From: Thiotrichaceae bacterium
GTDB taxonomy: Bacteria > Pseudomonadota > Gammaproteobacteria > Beggiatoales > Beggiatoaceae
Assembly: GCA_011391085.1 (NCBI GenBank)
Contig: JAABRD010000008.1
Span: 62,001-126,000, forward strand
Direction: 5' to 3'
DNA length: 64,000 nucleotides
The notes beneath the pieces were generated by a model. That model searched no databases. It was not told the DNA's origin and saw only the letters and a list, made by a program, of their open reading frames with translations. Shown here in pieces: positions 1-8,650 of this stretch (position 1 is the first letter of the stretch; every line of letters begins with the position of its first letter). A program made the position numbers and the translations under genes.

Positions 1-972
1 ATTATCGCCCCGGCGGTTCATAAAAGTAAAGAACAGATAGCTGATTTATTTCATATTCATCATCAACCATACGGTCTTACGCAACGTCTTACCCAAATTC
101 CAGAATTGGTCAATGAAGCCCGGCAAGTGTTGCGCGAAAAATTTCTTGCCGCTGACGTTGGCATCACGGGTGCGAATCTCCTCATTGCGGAAACTGGGAC
201 GACGGTGTTAGTCACTAACGAAGGGAATGGCGATTTGACCAGTACGTTGCCACGGGTGCATATTGTTATCACCGGTATAGAAAAAGTCGTGCCCACTTTG
301 GAAGATGCTACCACTATTTTACGAATCTTAGCCCGGAGTGCCACAGGTCAAGAAATCACTTCGTATACTACTTTCACGACAGGTCCCCGGCGTCTGGAGG
401 ACTTAGATGGACCTCAAGAATTTCATGTAGTCCTCCTTGACAATGGCCGTTCCCAATGGCTAGGCAACGAATTTCATGACATCCTCCGCTGTATTCGTTG
501 TGGGGCTTGTATGAATCATTGCCCCGTCTATGGTGCGATTGGAGGACATGCTTACGGGTGGACTTATCCAGGTCCAATGGGGTCGGTTCTCACCCCTCTC
601 ATGTTAGGACTGAAGGAAGCAAAAGACCTTCCCAATGCTTCCACGTTATGTGGACGTTGCGAAGAGGTGTGTCCATTGCACATTTCTTTACCTCACATGC
701 TACGTTGTCATCGCCACCGGGAACAGCAAGCTAAACTATCTCCTTTTTACATCCGTTGGTTACTCTCAATGTGGGCTTGGTTTGCCAGACATCCACGCCT
801 TTACCACTATTTTGCGGCCATCAAAATCCGTTGGCTAGGTCGTTTAGGCAGACGCCGTGGTGCATTTCGCTATCTTCCATTGGCGGGAAGGTGGACGGCG
901 ACTCGTGATCTGCCGGCGCCGCAGGGGGAGACGTTTATGGCGATGTGGAAGAAACAACAGGAGTTAAAGTAG
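1..972 (+). CDS. lutB: LutB-like iron-sulfur protein of lactate utilisation (5' end outside window)
   Basis: Reading frame 1 is open from the first base, so the N-terminus lies upstream of the window and about 323 C-terminal residues are visible. The sequence carries two ferredoxin-type cysteine clusters, CIRCGACMNHCP and CGRCEEVCP, spaced as in LutB/YkgF proteins, and the motif GGHAYGWTYPGPMGS between them is typical of that family. LutB is one subunit of the LutABC L-lactate oxidation complex, a cytoplasmic electron carrier. The C-terminal tail is basic and aromatic-rich. The partner lutC follows 570 bp downstream, an unusually wide gap filled by repeats. Family assignment is firm; the lactate substrate is inferred from the family. 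Confidence 0.9.
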   Translation: MIAPAVHKSKEQIADLFHIHHQPYGLTQRLTQIPELVNEARQVLREKFLAADVGITGANLLIAETGTTVLVTNEGNGDLTSTLPRVHIVITGIEKVVPTLEDATTILRILARSATGQEITSYTTFTTGPRRLEDLDGPQEFHVVLLDNGRSQWLGNEFHDILRCIRCGACMNHCPVYGAIGGHAYGWTYPGPMGSVLTPLMLGLKEAKDLPNASTLCGRCEEVCPLHISLPHMLRCHRHREQQAKLSPFYIRWLLSMWAWFARHPRLYHYFAAIKIRWLGRLGRRRGAFRYLPLAGRWTATRDLPAPQGETFMAMWKKQQELK

Positions 973-1021
973 GGTGCATCCCACGCACCATTTGGAAAAA
1001 TGCCATTCAGTTAAGAAATTA

Positions 1022-1184
1022 GGTAGTGATGCAATGTGGGTGATATGTTTACCCTCACCCCCGGCCCCTCTCCCTCCGGGTGCGGGGTGAAAACCGTTGG
1101 TGCCGCCACACTCCCCGCGCCCTCTGGGAGAGGGGCCGGGGGTGAGGGCAACTTCATGAATATCACCCAGATTGCATCACTACC
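1022..1184. mobile_element. MITE, family A, with exact 8-bp target duplication
   Basis: A 163-bp element begins GGTAGTGATGCAATGTGGGT and ends with the inverted counterpart (ATTGCATCACTACC). It is flanked on both sides by AGAAATTA (1014-1021 and 1185-1192), a perfect 8-bp target-site duplication. The interior is a long GC-rich inverted repeat built on CCCTCACCCCCGGCCCC. It encodes nothing. It lies between lutB and lutC. Confidence 0.85.
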
Positions 1185-1205
1185 AGAAATTAAAGTAGCC
1201 AAAGA

Positions 1206-1495
1206 ATTAAAATAGTGGTGGACTAGAGGCTTCAGCCGCAATGCCATTAAGTTAAGGAAAACCGCCCCCCGAATTAAAATACAGGTGGACTAGAGGCTAA
1301 CGCCTGTGGGTGCGGAACATAATTGAAATCGCGGGGCCCCGCCCCCGGCTAAAGCCTCTAGTCCACCCGTATTTTAATTTCGGGGAGACCTTCATTCCTT
1401 AACTTAATGGCATTGCGGCTAACGCCTCTAGTCCACCCGCGCTTTGATGGAATCACGTTCGGCCCCCCACCGGCTAAAGCCTCTAGTCCGGCGCT
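1206..1495. repeat. nested palindromes of the 'GGCTAAAGCCTCTAGTCC' and 'ATGCCATTAAGTTAAGG' families
   Basis: An inverted-repeat element with ends AATGCCATTAAGTTAAGG (1240-1257) and its complement (1397-1414) sits inside an outer pair of the motif GTGGACTAGAGGCT...AGCCTCTAGTCCAC. A further half copy follows near 1445-1490. The same units recur at 3135, 11140, 21725 and 59240. No coding potential; the short open frames crossing it are repeat translations. Confidence 0.8.
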
Positions 1496-1542
1496 TCTTT
1501 CACCTTGTGAACACCACCCATTTTTCCTAGCCAGAGAAACTT

Positions 1543-2184
1543 ATGAATCAACCCCGTACCACCATTTTCAACAACCTTCGCCAGTCTTTAAAACGTCAAG
1601 AATTGGATGCCCACACTCGCCAAACTTTACAAGCCCGGTTGGCGGCCCATGTAGTCCATGAACAACCCTTTGTCGGTCCAGACCTCGTGTCTAAATTTTT
1701 CTACCAACTTGACAAAGTGGTAGGCACTCATGACACGGTTTCTACTTTGACAGAGATTCCGTTTGCTATTCAAGAATTTTTACAAAAATACACTCTCCCC
1801 AAAGACCTGGTGGTGGATGCCCAGTTGAACCACTTGTCCTGGTCACCGCGCCTTCACCCAGCTTACCGGGCCGCCTTGCCGCAAGATGTAACCAGTGTTA
1901 GCTATGCTTTTGCCGGTGTGGCTGAAACAGGTAGTCTCGTCCTACGGTCCTCCCCAGTGAGTCCCACGACCTTGAATTTTTTACCAGAAAATCATATTAT
2001 CGTCCTCCCCAAAAACCGTCTGGTGGCCCATCTTGAGGAGGTATGGATGAAACTGCGTTCACAAACGATGCCACGTACTGTCAACGTTATCACGGGTCCG
2101 TCCCGCACCGCAGATATTGAACAGACGATTCAATTGGGGGCACATGGGCCAAGACGATTGCATGTTATTTTGGTGAAGAAATAA
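1543..2184 (+). CDS. lutC: LutC-like LUD-domain protein of lactate utilisation
   Basis: A 213-residue LUD-domain protein, the usual length for LutC/YkgG. Conserved features include the glycine-rich AFAGVAETGSLVL segment, the PENHIIVL strand and the C-terminal ITGPSRTADIEQ...GAHGPRRLHVI block that defines the family. LutC is a cytoplasmic subunit of the LutABC L-lactate dehydrogenase system and acts with the FeS protein encoded just upstream. No lutA is in view; it may lie upstream of the window. The wide, repeat-filled spacer raises the question whether lutC is still co-transcribed with lutB. Confidence 0.9.
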   Translation: MNQPRTTIFNNLRQSLKRQELDAHTRQTLQARLAAHVVHEQPFVGPDLVSKFFYQLDKVVGTHDTVSTLTEIPFAIQEFLQKYTLPKDLVVDAQLNHLSWSPRLHPAYRAALPQDVTSVSYAFAGVAETGSLVLRSSPVSPTTLNFLPENHIIVLPKNRLVAHLEEVWMKLRSQTMPRTVNVITGPSRTADIEQTIQLGAHGPRRLHVILVKK

Positions 2185-2190
2185 TCAGAC

Positions 2191-2223
2191 CCAGGAGTCC
2201 AAAGCGCAGCTTTGAACTCCTGG
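2191..2223. repeat. CAGGAGTCCAAAGC hairpin (family E)
   Basis: A 33-bp near-perfect palindrome built on CCAGGAGTCCAAAGCG and its complement, seven bases after the lutC stop. It could act as a bidirectional terminator stem, but no strong T-run follows. Related copies: 8651, 12999, 16992, 29300, 51318 and inside scpB. Confidence 0.75.
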
Positions 2224-2265
2224 ACTTTAGTAATTGTTTAAAAATAACTTTATTAAATTTACACT

Positions 2266-2601
2266 ATGTCCCTACCCACCTTCATGCAAAAAGGTCTCAC
2301 TGCGTTGTTAAAAGTCGTCAAACTCGCCAGTCAAGAAGGCGTTTTGAAGGCGGTTAATACGCTGGGAGAACACTTTACGTTAACCACTTATGAAATTGCT
2401 AAAGCCTATCAAGATAGTTATGAAATGGCTGTGGAAGCCATCTGTATCGGGTTAGGCAAACCGTCGTTATTGGCCGCCAGCGTGGTCAAGGAATTTGCTA
2501 ATCAGGTGGCACCCAATTATTTGCAACCATTTGTGCAAAAAGACCTTGTATTGCAAAGTACTGAATCCAAGGCGGTTGTCGACGGCCCCAGAATTGTTTA
2601 A
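2266..2601 (+). CDS. hypothetical protein, probably truncated
   Basis: A 111-residue ATG-initiated frame, mostly helical, with the segment LASQEGVLKAVNTLGEHFTL followed by YEIAKAYQDSYEMAVEAICIGL. I do not recognise a named family. The C-terminal 20 residues look out of register with the rest, and the frame stops just where a different frame (2618-3088) opens with the tail of a protein kinase. The simplest reading is that this is the N-terminal domain of a larger protein broken by a frameshift or junction near 2540-2600. It could also be a short stand-alone protein. Confidence 0.5.
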   Translation: MSLPTFMQKGLTALLKVVKLASQEGVLKAVNTLGEHFTLTTYEIAKAYQDSYEMAVEAICIGLGKPSLLAASVVKEFANQVAPNYLQPFVQKDLVLQSTESKAVVDGPRIV

Positions 2602-2617
2602 TTTGTTGTGTGACTAT

Positions 2618-3088
2618 ATGGAAGAAGACCCACAGGTGCGTCCTTCGGTGGAGGAGATGATGGTTAGATTGGAAAGATTGTCTCCGCAACGTAGGCAACC
2701 CGCTGTTCACTCTCTTCACACGCCTCTCGTGGAAAAGAAGCCAGTGGAATTGGAGAAAAAGGAAATTCCAGCATCTAGGGAGGAGGGGGACGGGGACGGG
2801 GAGGAGGCAATGAGTGAGGAATTGCGACAGTTATTGGAGTTAGCGCAGACCAAATTTGGCAAAAGCAGTGGCTACTCATACTCCTCTTCTCTACATTCGC
2901 AGGTGGAGAGTGAGGCCACGGTGGCCCAAGATGATATTCATGTGGTCTGTCCACGTTGTGATAGCGTATTTGTGGTGACAGCGGAGGGAGAAGCAAGGTG
3001 TCCTAATTGTAGTGGTGAATTTGAAGTCGATGAGGATGGGGATGTCATTTATGAGTATGGGGAGGACGAGGGGGAGGAGGAGAAATAG
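2618..3088 (+). CDS. kinase C-terminal fragment with zinc-ribbon tail
   Basis: The frame is open from 2495, but the first 41 residues overlap the upstream gene and look non-coding; ATG at 2618 is a conservative start. Residues just around it (LFNLLCDYMEEDPQVRPSVEEMM) resemble the last subdomain of eukaryotic-type Ser/Thr kinases (the xRPSxxE motif), yet no catalytic domain precedes it. A charged low-complexity linker follows, then a zinc ribbon, CPRCDSVFVV...RCPNCSGEFEV, and a very acidic tail (YGEDEGEEE). It is either the remnant of a larger kinase gene or part of a protein split by frameshift with 2266-2601. Confidence 0.5.
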   Translation: MEEDPQVRPSVEEMMVRLERLSPQRRQPAVHSLHTPLVEKKPVELEKKEIPASREEGDGDGEEAMSEELRQLLELAQTKFGKSSGYSYSSSLHSQVESEATVAQDDIHVVCPRCDSVFVVTAEGEARCPNCSGEFEVDEDGDVIYEYGEDEGEEEK

Positions 3089-3134
3089 TTGAACTTTTGC
3101 CAAAATTTTGCTAATGGAGAATAGAAAAACCAAA

Positions 3135-3195
3135 GGTGGATTAGAGGCTTTAGCCAGTGGCAGGGGCACGTCACCGGCTAAAGCCTCTAGTCCGG
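3135..3195. repeat. GGCTAAAGCCTCTAGTCC palindrome (family G)
   Basis: Inverted repeat GGTGGATTAGAGGCTTTAGCC / GGCTAAAGCCTCTAGTCCGG separated by a short GC-rich loop. Same family as 1206, 11140, 21725 and 59240. It lies 46 bp after the preceding stop. Confidence 0.75.
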
Positions 3196-3262
3196 TCTCT
3201 ATTTTATTCATTTTCCATTTTTCATTCTCCATGATTGCGACATCATGTATAATAGACGATTC

Positions 3263-3450
3263 GGTAGTGTTACAGTGGTAATGGTAAACCACTAGGATAT
3301 GTTGGAGTGGAGGCTTTCGCCGGTGGGGGTTGGCACTGAGTTAAACTTAGGGGAAAAGCCACCGGCGAAAGCCTCTACTCCAACAAAGCTACCACGAAAG
3401 CCTCTACTCCATGATACACTGTGGTTTACCATTACCACTACAACACTATA
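3263..3450. mobile_element. MITE, family A2 (TIR GGTAGTGTTACAGTGG)
   Basis: Terminal inverted repeats of about 28 bp: left GGTAGTGTTACAGTGGTAAT, right the complement ending CACTATA. The interior holds three copies of GGCGAAAGCCTCTACTCC-type sequence. The same ends are seen at 26270-26449, where an 8-bp target duplication is intact. Here no duplication can be read, so the copy is older or decayed. It ends 2 bp before the ATG of the next gene. Confidence 0.7.
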
Positions 3451-3452
3451 TT

Positions 3453-5300
3453 ATGAAACTACGTCAAAAAACTTTACTGATTACGATTGTCACTCTGATT
3501 AGCCTAGTTGGAGTACTCTATTTGGCATCCTCTAACATCTTGCTAAAAAATATTCGGGATGCAGAAGAACGTGAAATAGAACAACATGTTATGAATGTGT
3601 TGACCTTGTTTCAATCCTTACAACGGAGATTCAGTGAACGCCTGGTTGACTGGTCCGCATGGGATGCGACTTATCAGTTTATTGCCGATAAAAATCAAGA
3701 ATATATTGATGAAAATTTATCTTTGGACACTTTGAAAGGATTAAAGGTGGATATGATGCTGTTTGTCAGGAACACCGGCGAATATGTATTTGGGACGGGG
3801 TTTGGGAAGACGGAGTTATCAGAAGACGCTTTGCCCCTGGCACTACGTGCTGAATTACGTGAAAGCAATCAGTTCCTTCAATATCCCAATCTTTCTAACC
3901 TCAATTTTGGAGTGATATTGCTACCTGACCATCCCTTCTGGATAGTGTCATTGCCGATTTTGACTACCGACCATGAGGGACCCATTCTGGGGAGTTTGGT
4001 GATAGGACATTATCTGGCGCCATCCTACTGGACTTGGTTGGAGAAACTCACAAATTCATCGATAACGATCTATCGTTTGGACGACCCTCAATTATCTAGT
4101 GAGGTCGAAACACTACGCGCCAATTTGGCCGCTTCACCAAAGAAAGTGTTAATACAACCTGTGACCGAAGAGGTGATTCGTGGTTATACTTTCCTAGATG
4201 ATATTCACGGTCAACACGCTTTAATCCTGCAATTGGAAGTACCCAGAGTGGCTTATCAACAAGGTCAAACCAGTGTACATTATTTAGTCATTATGATACT
4301 GGTCAGTGGTTTGGTCTTTTTTATCGTCATGTTGGTGGCGTTGGAAAAATGGGTACTGTTAAGGTTAGACAGTCTCAGCAATCAAGTCAAAAAAATTGGG
4401 TTGGACAAAGAAAATTTCTTTATGCACGTTACCATCGACGGTCGCGATGAATTTGCCCAGTTAGCCAAAGCCCTCAATGACATGTTAAATGCGTTGCAGA
4501 TGGCCCAGGTAGAAATTAAAATGTTGAATGAACATTTGAAGGAGGAGAATATCCGCATGAGTGCGGAACTGTCGGTGACACGTCGCTTGCAACAAATGGT
4601 GTTGCCCAAACCCGAAGAGTTACTCAAAATTACGGATTTGGACATTTCAGGATTTATGGAACCGGCCTCCGAGGTGGGAGGAGATTATTATGATGTGTTG
4701 GAACACAATGGACGGGTGATATTCGGCATTGGCGATGTGACGGGGCATGGTTTAGAAAGTGGGGTACTCATGTTAATGGTACAAATGGCCATTCGCACGC
4801 TGTTAACTTGTAATGTAACAAATTTGAAAACCTTTTTAGATGTTCTCAATCGGGCCTTGTACGCAAATATTCAGCGGATGAACACGGATAAGACTCTCAG
4901 TTTATTACTGTTAGACCGTCAAGGCGGTGTTTTACATGTCAGTGGTCAACATGAAGAGGTCATCATTGTTCGTCAAGGAGGGGTAATTGAACGAGTGGAC
5001 ACGATAGATTTGGGATTTACCATCGGTTTGGAGGAGAACATTGCTGACTTTGTGGGTCAAGTCAATGTGAAATTGCAACCTGGGGATGGTATTGTGTTAT
5101 ACACAGATGGAATTACGGAAGCGGAAAATCCCAAAGGGGAATTTTATGGTATGGAACGGTTGTGTCATGTCATCAGTCAGACTTGGTCGCGTTCTGCCTC
5201 TCAAATTCAACAAGCGGTCATTGCCGATGTGCGTTCACATATTAGTACGCAAAAAATCTTTGATGATATTACGTTGGTGGTGTTGAAGAAGAAGGTGTAA
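3453..5300 (+). CDS. membrane sensor PP2C-type (SpoIIE) phosphatase with CHASE-like and HAMP domains
   Basis: About 615 residues from ATG 3453; the frame opens 42 bp earlier, but those codons lie inside the flanking MITE and the N-terminus at 3453 gives a normal basic start plus membrane helix. Order: transmembrane helix (about 8-28), a periplasmic sensor resembling CHASE4 (VDWSAWDATYQFI), a second helix near 285-305, a HAMP-like linker with DGRDEFAQLAKALNDM, coiled coil, then a SpoIIE/PP2C serine phosphatase domain (DISGFMEPASEVGGDYYD, FGIGDVTGHGLESG, VLYTDGITEAEN) with the metal-binding aspartates present. Likely an environmental sensor that dephosphorylates an anti-sigma-antagonist type protein; no such partner lies nearby. 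No ribosome-binding site is evident. Confidence 0.85.
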   Translation: MKLRQKTLLITIVTLISLVGVLYLASSNILLKNIRDAEEREIEQHVMNVLTLFQSLQRRFSERLVDWSAWDATYQFIADKNQEYIDENLSLDTLKGLKVDMMLFVRNTGEYVFGTGFGKTELSEDALPLALRAELRESNQFLQYPNLSNLNFGVILLPDHPFWIVSLPILTTDHEGPILGSLVIGHYLAPSYWTWLEKLTNSSITIYRLDDPQLSSEVETLRANLAASPKKVLIQPVTEEVIRGYTFLDDIHGQHALILQLEVPRVAYQQGQTSVHYLVIMILVSGLVFFIVMLVALEKWVLLRLDSLSNQVKKIGLDKENFFMHVTIDGRDEFAQLAKALNDMLNALQMAQVEIKMLNEHLKEENIRMSAELSVTRRLQQMVLPKPEELLKITDLDISGFMEPASEVGGDYYDVLEHNGRVIFGIGDVTGHGLESGVLMLMVQMAIRTLLTCNVTNLKTFLDVLNRALYANIQRMNTDKTLSLLLLDRQGGVLHVSGQHEEVIIVRQGGVIERVDTIDLGFTIGLEENIADFVGQVNVKLQPGDGIVLYTDGITEAENPKGEFYGMERLCHVISQTWSRSASQIQQAVIADVRSHISTQKIFDDITLVVLKKKV

Positions 5301-5307
5301 TGAATAA

Positions 5308-5348
5308 GGAGTCCAAAACATGTTTTGGACTCCATGTTTTGGACTCCT
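5308..5348. repeat. GGAGTCCAAAACATGTTTTGGACTCC hairpin (family D)
   Basis: A perfect 26-bp palindrome (halves GGAGTCCAAAACA and TGTTTTGGACTCC) plus an extra half copy, between two convergent genes. Position suggests it may end transcription from both sides. Family copies: 19972, 23477, 24023, 27353, 50236, 63664. Confidence 0.8.
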
Positions 5349-5366
5349 TAAATTCATCGTTTCCAT

Positions 5367-5960
5367 TCAATCGATAATAACAATCGGCTGTTCTCCTTCC
5401 ACCAATCGACGTGGTTTCCACAATTTCACAATTTCACCACTGTTATCATCAAAGGGTACAATGTTATATTTCTCCAGTAATTGGGCGATTCTACCGCGTT
5501 CCCAAAGTGCCCTTAATTGTTCCACTTCACTGTCGTTATGTAACCTGAGTACGCCAATATGGCCTTGTAATGCGACGTTTAGCACTCTCCGGAATCTTGC
5601 ACCGACGGAATTAACATCACGTAATTCCAGTTGATGGGAACGTCGTTCCAGCGAAATGGTGTCTAAATAAATGCCATGTTCAATAGGTTCGTCGGGGGCG
5701 CCAAAGACGAGATGCACTTTTTTAAAGTGTAACCCTAACAATTGAGTCATTCTTTTATTCGGGGTCAAGTGCCACTGGACTGTTTGGTAATCCTCCTCCG
5801 TGCTGATAAGTATTGACAATTCGTGCCCTTCTGCATTCACCTTTAAGGTGAGTCCTTTTAATTTCAGGGCCGCCAATTTGGTGTAGGAAAAGTTTTGAAT
5901 GTCTGCACAAAAATCATTCAGCACATTGATGCTGCTTTGCAGATTCCAGTGATTTGTCAT
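5367..5960 (-). CDS. conserved hypothetical protein
   Basis: 197 residues, ATG start. I do not recognise the family. The sequence is soluble, without signal peptide or membrane helix; it alternates strand-like segments (LSILISTEEDYQTVQWHL, KKVHLVFGAP) and ends with a basic stretch and IVIID. It stands alone: convergent with the sensor phosphatase on one side, and separated from thiG by the palindromic tandem array on the other. It is called coding because it is long, has normal composition and no competing frame. Confidence 0.6.
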   Translation of the reverse strand: MTNHWNLQSSINVLNDFCADIQNFSYTKLAALKLKGLTLKVNAEGHELSILISTEEDYQTVQWHLTPNKRMTQLLGLHFKKVHLVFGAPDEPIEHGIYLDTISLERRSHQLELRDVNSVGARFRRVLNVALQGHIGVLRLHNDSEVEQLRALWERGRIAQLLEKYNIVPFDDNSGEIVKLWKPRRLVEGEQPIVIID

Positions 5961-6003
5961 GTTCGTTTTACAATTTAACAGTGAAAAAGGTTAGGCAACT
6001 GAT

Positions 6004-6334
6004 GGTTAGCTTTCCTAAACCGTCGAGGTTTAGGAAAGCTGGGTTAGGCAACGGTTAGCTTTCCTAAACCTTCAAGGTTTAGGAAAGCTGGGTTAGGCAA
6101 CGGTTAGCTTTCCTAAACCTTCAAGGTTTAGGAAAGCTGGGTTAGGCAACGGTTAGCTTTCCTAAACCTTCAAGGTTTAGGAAAGCTGGGTTAGGCAACG
6201 GTTAGCTTTCCTAAACCTTCAAGGTTTAGGAAAGCTGGGTTAGGCAACGGTTAGCTTTCCTAAACCTTCAAGGTTTAGGAAAGCTGGGTTAGGCAAAGAT
6301 TAGCTTTCCTAAACCTTCAAGGTTTAGGAAAGCT
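6004..6334. repeat. tandem array of seven 49-bp units, each holding a 33-bp palindrome
   Basis: Units start at 6004, 6053, 6102, 6151, 6200, 6249 and 6298, an exact 49-bp period. Each contains AGCTTTCCTAAACCTT, one centre base, then AAGGTTTAGGAAAGCT: a 16-bp-arm hairpin. The linker GGGTTAGGCAACGGTT is identical between units; the first unit has a variant centre (CCGTCGAGG) and the last a variant linker. Single diverged copies of the palindrome occur at 44277 and 52859. The array separates a hypothetical gene from the 3' end of thiG. Confidence 0.95.
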
Positions 6335-6347
6335 AGACACCGCGAAA

Positions 6348-7145
6348 TTAAAAAAATAACCCTTCTATCGGTGAAGAAGCACTGGCATACCGTTTGCGTG
6401 GCATCCGTCCTGCCAAGTAGGCTTCGCGTCCTGCTTCAATCGCTTTTTTCATCGCTTGGGCCATTAAAATCGGGTGTTTGGCACAAGCAATGGCGGTGTT
6501 CATTAACACACCGTCGCAACCGAGTTCCATAGCAATCGCCGCATCAGAAGCCGTTCCCACGCCGGCATCGACTAAAATGGGGACTTTGGCGTTTTCTACA
6601 ATGGTTAAAATATTCAGGGGGTTACGAATGCCCAATCCGGAACCAATGGGTGCGGCCAAGGGCATGACGGCAACACAGCCTATTTCTTCAAACCGTTTGG
6701 CGATAATGGGATCATCATTGGTATAGACCATCACTTGAAAGCCGTCTTTGACTAAGATACTGGCCGCTTCCAAGGTGGCCACAATATCTGGAAACAAGGT
6801 TTTTTCGTCACCCAAAACCTCTAATTTGACCAAAGAATAGCCGTTAAGCAATTCTCGCGCCAATCTGCAAGTACGCACGGCTTCAGACGCTGTATAGCAA
6901 CCTGCCGTGTTCGGTAATATCGTGTATTTACTAGGCGAAATGACTTCAAGTAAATTTGGCTGTTTCGGGTCTTGACCGATGTTGGTACGTCGAATCGCCA
7001 CCGTCACGATTTGCGCCCCACTGGCCTCAATAGCCAGCCGAGTTTCTTCTAAATCTTTGTATTTGCCAGTGCCGACCAGTAGGCGGGATGTGTAGGTTTG
7101 ATCTGCAATCGTCAAATGCGTATCGTTAAATAGAAATTCTGACAT
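6348..7145 (-). CDS. thiG: thiazole synthase ThiG
   Basis: 265 residues, full length for ThiG, a TIM-barrel enzyme that condenses 1-deoxyxylulose 5-phosphate, dehydroglycine and ThiS-thiocarboxylate to the thiazole phosphate of thiamine. Diagnostic segments are [12 protein letters not shown] near the N-terminus, [16 protein letters not shown], the Schiff-base lysine in [10 protein letters not shown] (Lys107), the [15 protein letters not shown] phosphate-binding loop and [14 protein letters not shown]. Neither thiS nor other thi genes are adjacent. The 3' end abuts the palindromic array, 13 bp away. Confidence 0.95.
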   Translation of the reverse strand: MSEFLFNDTHLTIADQTYTSRLLVGTGKYKDLEETRLAIEASGAQIVTVAIRRTNIGQDPKQPNLLEVISPSKYTILPNTAGCYTASEAVRTCRLARELLNGYSLVKLEVLGDEKTLFPDIVATLEAASILVKDGFQVMVYTNDDPIIAKRFEEIGCVAVMPLAAPIGSGLGIRNPLNILTIVENAKVPILVDAGVGTASDAAIAMELGCDGVLMNTAIACAKHPILMAQAMKKAIEAGREAYLAGRMPRKRYASASSPIEGLFF

Positions 7146-7327
7146 GTTACACCTATGAGTTTGAAATTAAACGAGTTTGAATCTTAATGAATAATGAATA
7201 ATGAATAATGAATAATGAAGTCATACGAGAGTTGTCCCACTTCGCAGGTGCAATCCACCTCTTGACATTTCTTCCTGTTTATCATAAACAATAGGTCACA
7301 CTAAAATGAAAACATGGTGATCTTGCC

Positions 7328-8629
7328 TTGAACGATATTCCTATAAGTATATTATCTAGCATACTGCTTTTCCTCATTCTGTCTTCAGCATTTTTTTCGG
7401 CCGCAGAAACCAGCATGATGGCGATAAATCGTTATCGATTACGTCATTTCGTGGCGAAAAAACATGCGGGTGCCCAGCGCGTCAATGAGTTATTAGAACA
7501 TCCAGACCGCCTTATTGGGGTGATTTTGTTGGGGAATAATTTCGTCAATATTTTAGCATCTTCCATCGGCACCGTGATTGCCATTGAACTGATGGGTGAA
7601 GCTGGAATTGCCGTGGCCGCCGCCGCCATGACGGTGATTGTGCTGATTTTTGGGGAAGTGACTCCCAAAACGGTGGCCGCCCTCCATCCTGACAGAATCG
7701 CTTTTGCCACTGCGATTATTGTGAAACCGTTGTTGAAGTCATTGTACCCCATTGTTTGGTTACTGAATAGTTCCAGTAACGGATTAATCAAACTCCTGGG
7801 GTTGTGGAGGGAACCCAATCAAAATTCGCATCGTTTAAATGGCGACGAATTGCGGACCGTGGTGTTAGAAGCCGAGGGAATTATTCCCAAACGTCACCAG
7901 CAAATGTTGTTAGGCATTTTAGACTTAGAAAAAGTCACGGTGGAACACATTATGATACCACGTCATGAAATCGTGGGTGTCGATTTAGAAGACCCCTTGG
8001 ATGTCATCACCGAACAACTGGCCACCATTCAACATTCTCGTTTGCCACTGTACCGCGAGAGTATTGATAATGTGATTGGCATGATTCATGTGCGCAGACT
8101 GTTGCGTTTGTTTAAACGCAATGAATTAACCAAGGAGGCGTTGGAAAAAAGTGCGCGAGAACTGTATTTTGTGCCTGAAGGGACGCCGTTAAATACGCAA
8201 TTGCTGAATTTCCAAAGACATAAGCGGAGAATCGGTCTGGTCGTAAACGAATATGGAGATATTCAGGGGCTTGTCACCTTGGAAGACATTTTGGAGGAAA
8301 TTGTGGGCGAATTTACGACGAATCCTGATACTCTGAGTCCCAATATTCATCCTCAAGAAGATAGCACTTTTCTGGTGGATGGGAGTGTCACGGTGCGCGA
8401 GTTGAACCGTTTTATGCAGTGGCATTTACCTACCGATGGTCCTAAAACGCTAAATGGTCTGATTTTAGAATATTTGGAAGTGATTCCGGATGCGGGAACC
8501 AGTTTACGTTTGGAAGGTTATCCAATGGAAATTGTCCAAATAGCCAATAATGCCGTGAAAATGGTTCGCCTCTGTCCAACGCTGTGGCAGCCGCAGGTGC
8601 GGAAAAGAAAGGTAGTGAAAGGTAGTTGA
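7328..8629 (+). CDS. CNNM/CorC-HlyC family membrane protein (DUF21-CBS-CorC)
   Basis: 433 residues. An N-terminal DUF21/CNNM membrane domain with about four helices (LFLILSSAFFSAAETSMMAINRYRLRH, then LLGNNFVNILASSIGTV) is followed by paired CBS domains (about 200-320: MIPRHEIVGVD..., GLVTLEDILEEIVGEF) and a C-terminal CorC/HlyC domain (FLVDGSVTVRELNRF). This architecture belongs to magnesium/cobalt efflux or membrane-protection proteins such as YfjD/CorB. TTG at 7328 is the start that gives the family's N-terminus; no upstream ATG fits. The promoter region carries four ATAATGA-type direct repeats (7187-7219). Confidence 0.88.
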   Translation: MNDIPISILSSILLFLILSSAFFSAAETSMMAINRYRLRHFVAKKHAGAQRVNELLEHPDRLIGVILLGNNFVNILASSIGTVIAIELMGEAGIAVAAAAMTVIVLIFGEVTPKTVAALHPDRIAFATAIIVKPLLKSLYPIVWLLNSSSNGLIKLLGLWREPNQNSHRLNGDELRTVVLEAEGIIPKRHQQMLLGILDLEKVTVEHIMIPRHEIVGVDLEDPLDVITEQLATIQHSRLPLYRESIDNVIGMIHVRRLLRLFKRNELTKEALEKSARELYFVPEGTPLNTQLLNFQRHKRRIGLVVNEYGDIQGLVTLEDILEEIVGEFTTNPDTLSPNIHPQEDSTFLVDGSVTVRELNRFMQWHLPTDGPKTLNGLILEYLEVIPDAGTSLRLEGYPMEIVQIANNAVKMVRLCPTLWQPQVRKRKVVKGS

Positions 8630-8650
8630 CCAAGAACTGGATAACCATGA

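Noticed and set aside
6004-6334. CRISPR-like array
   Set aside because: The period is exactly 49 bp and the 'spacers' are identical in every unit. No cas genes nearby. It is a tandem palindromic repeat.
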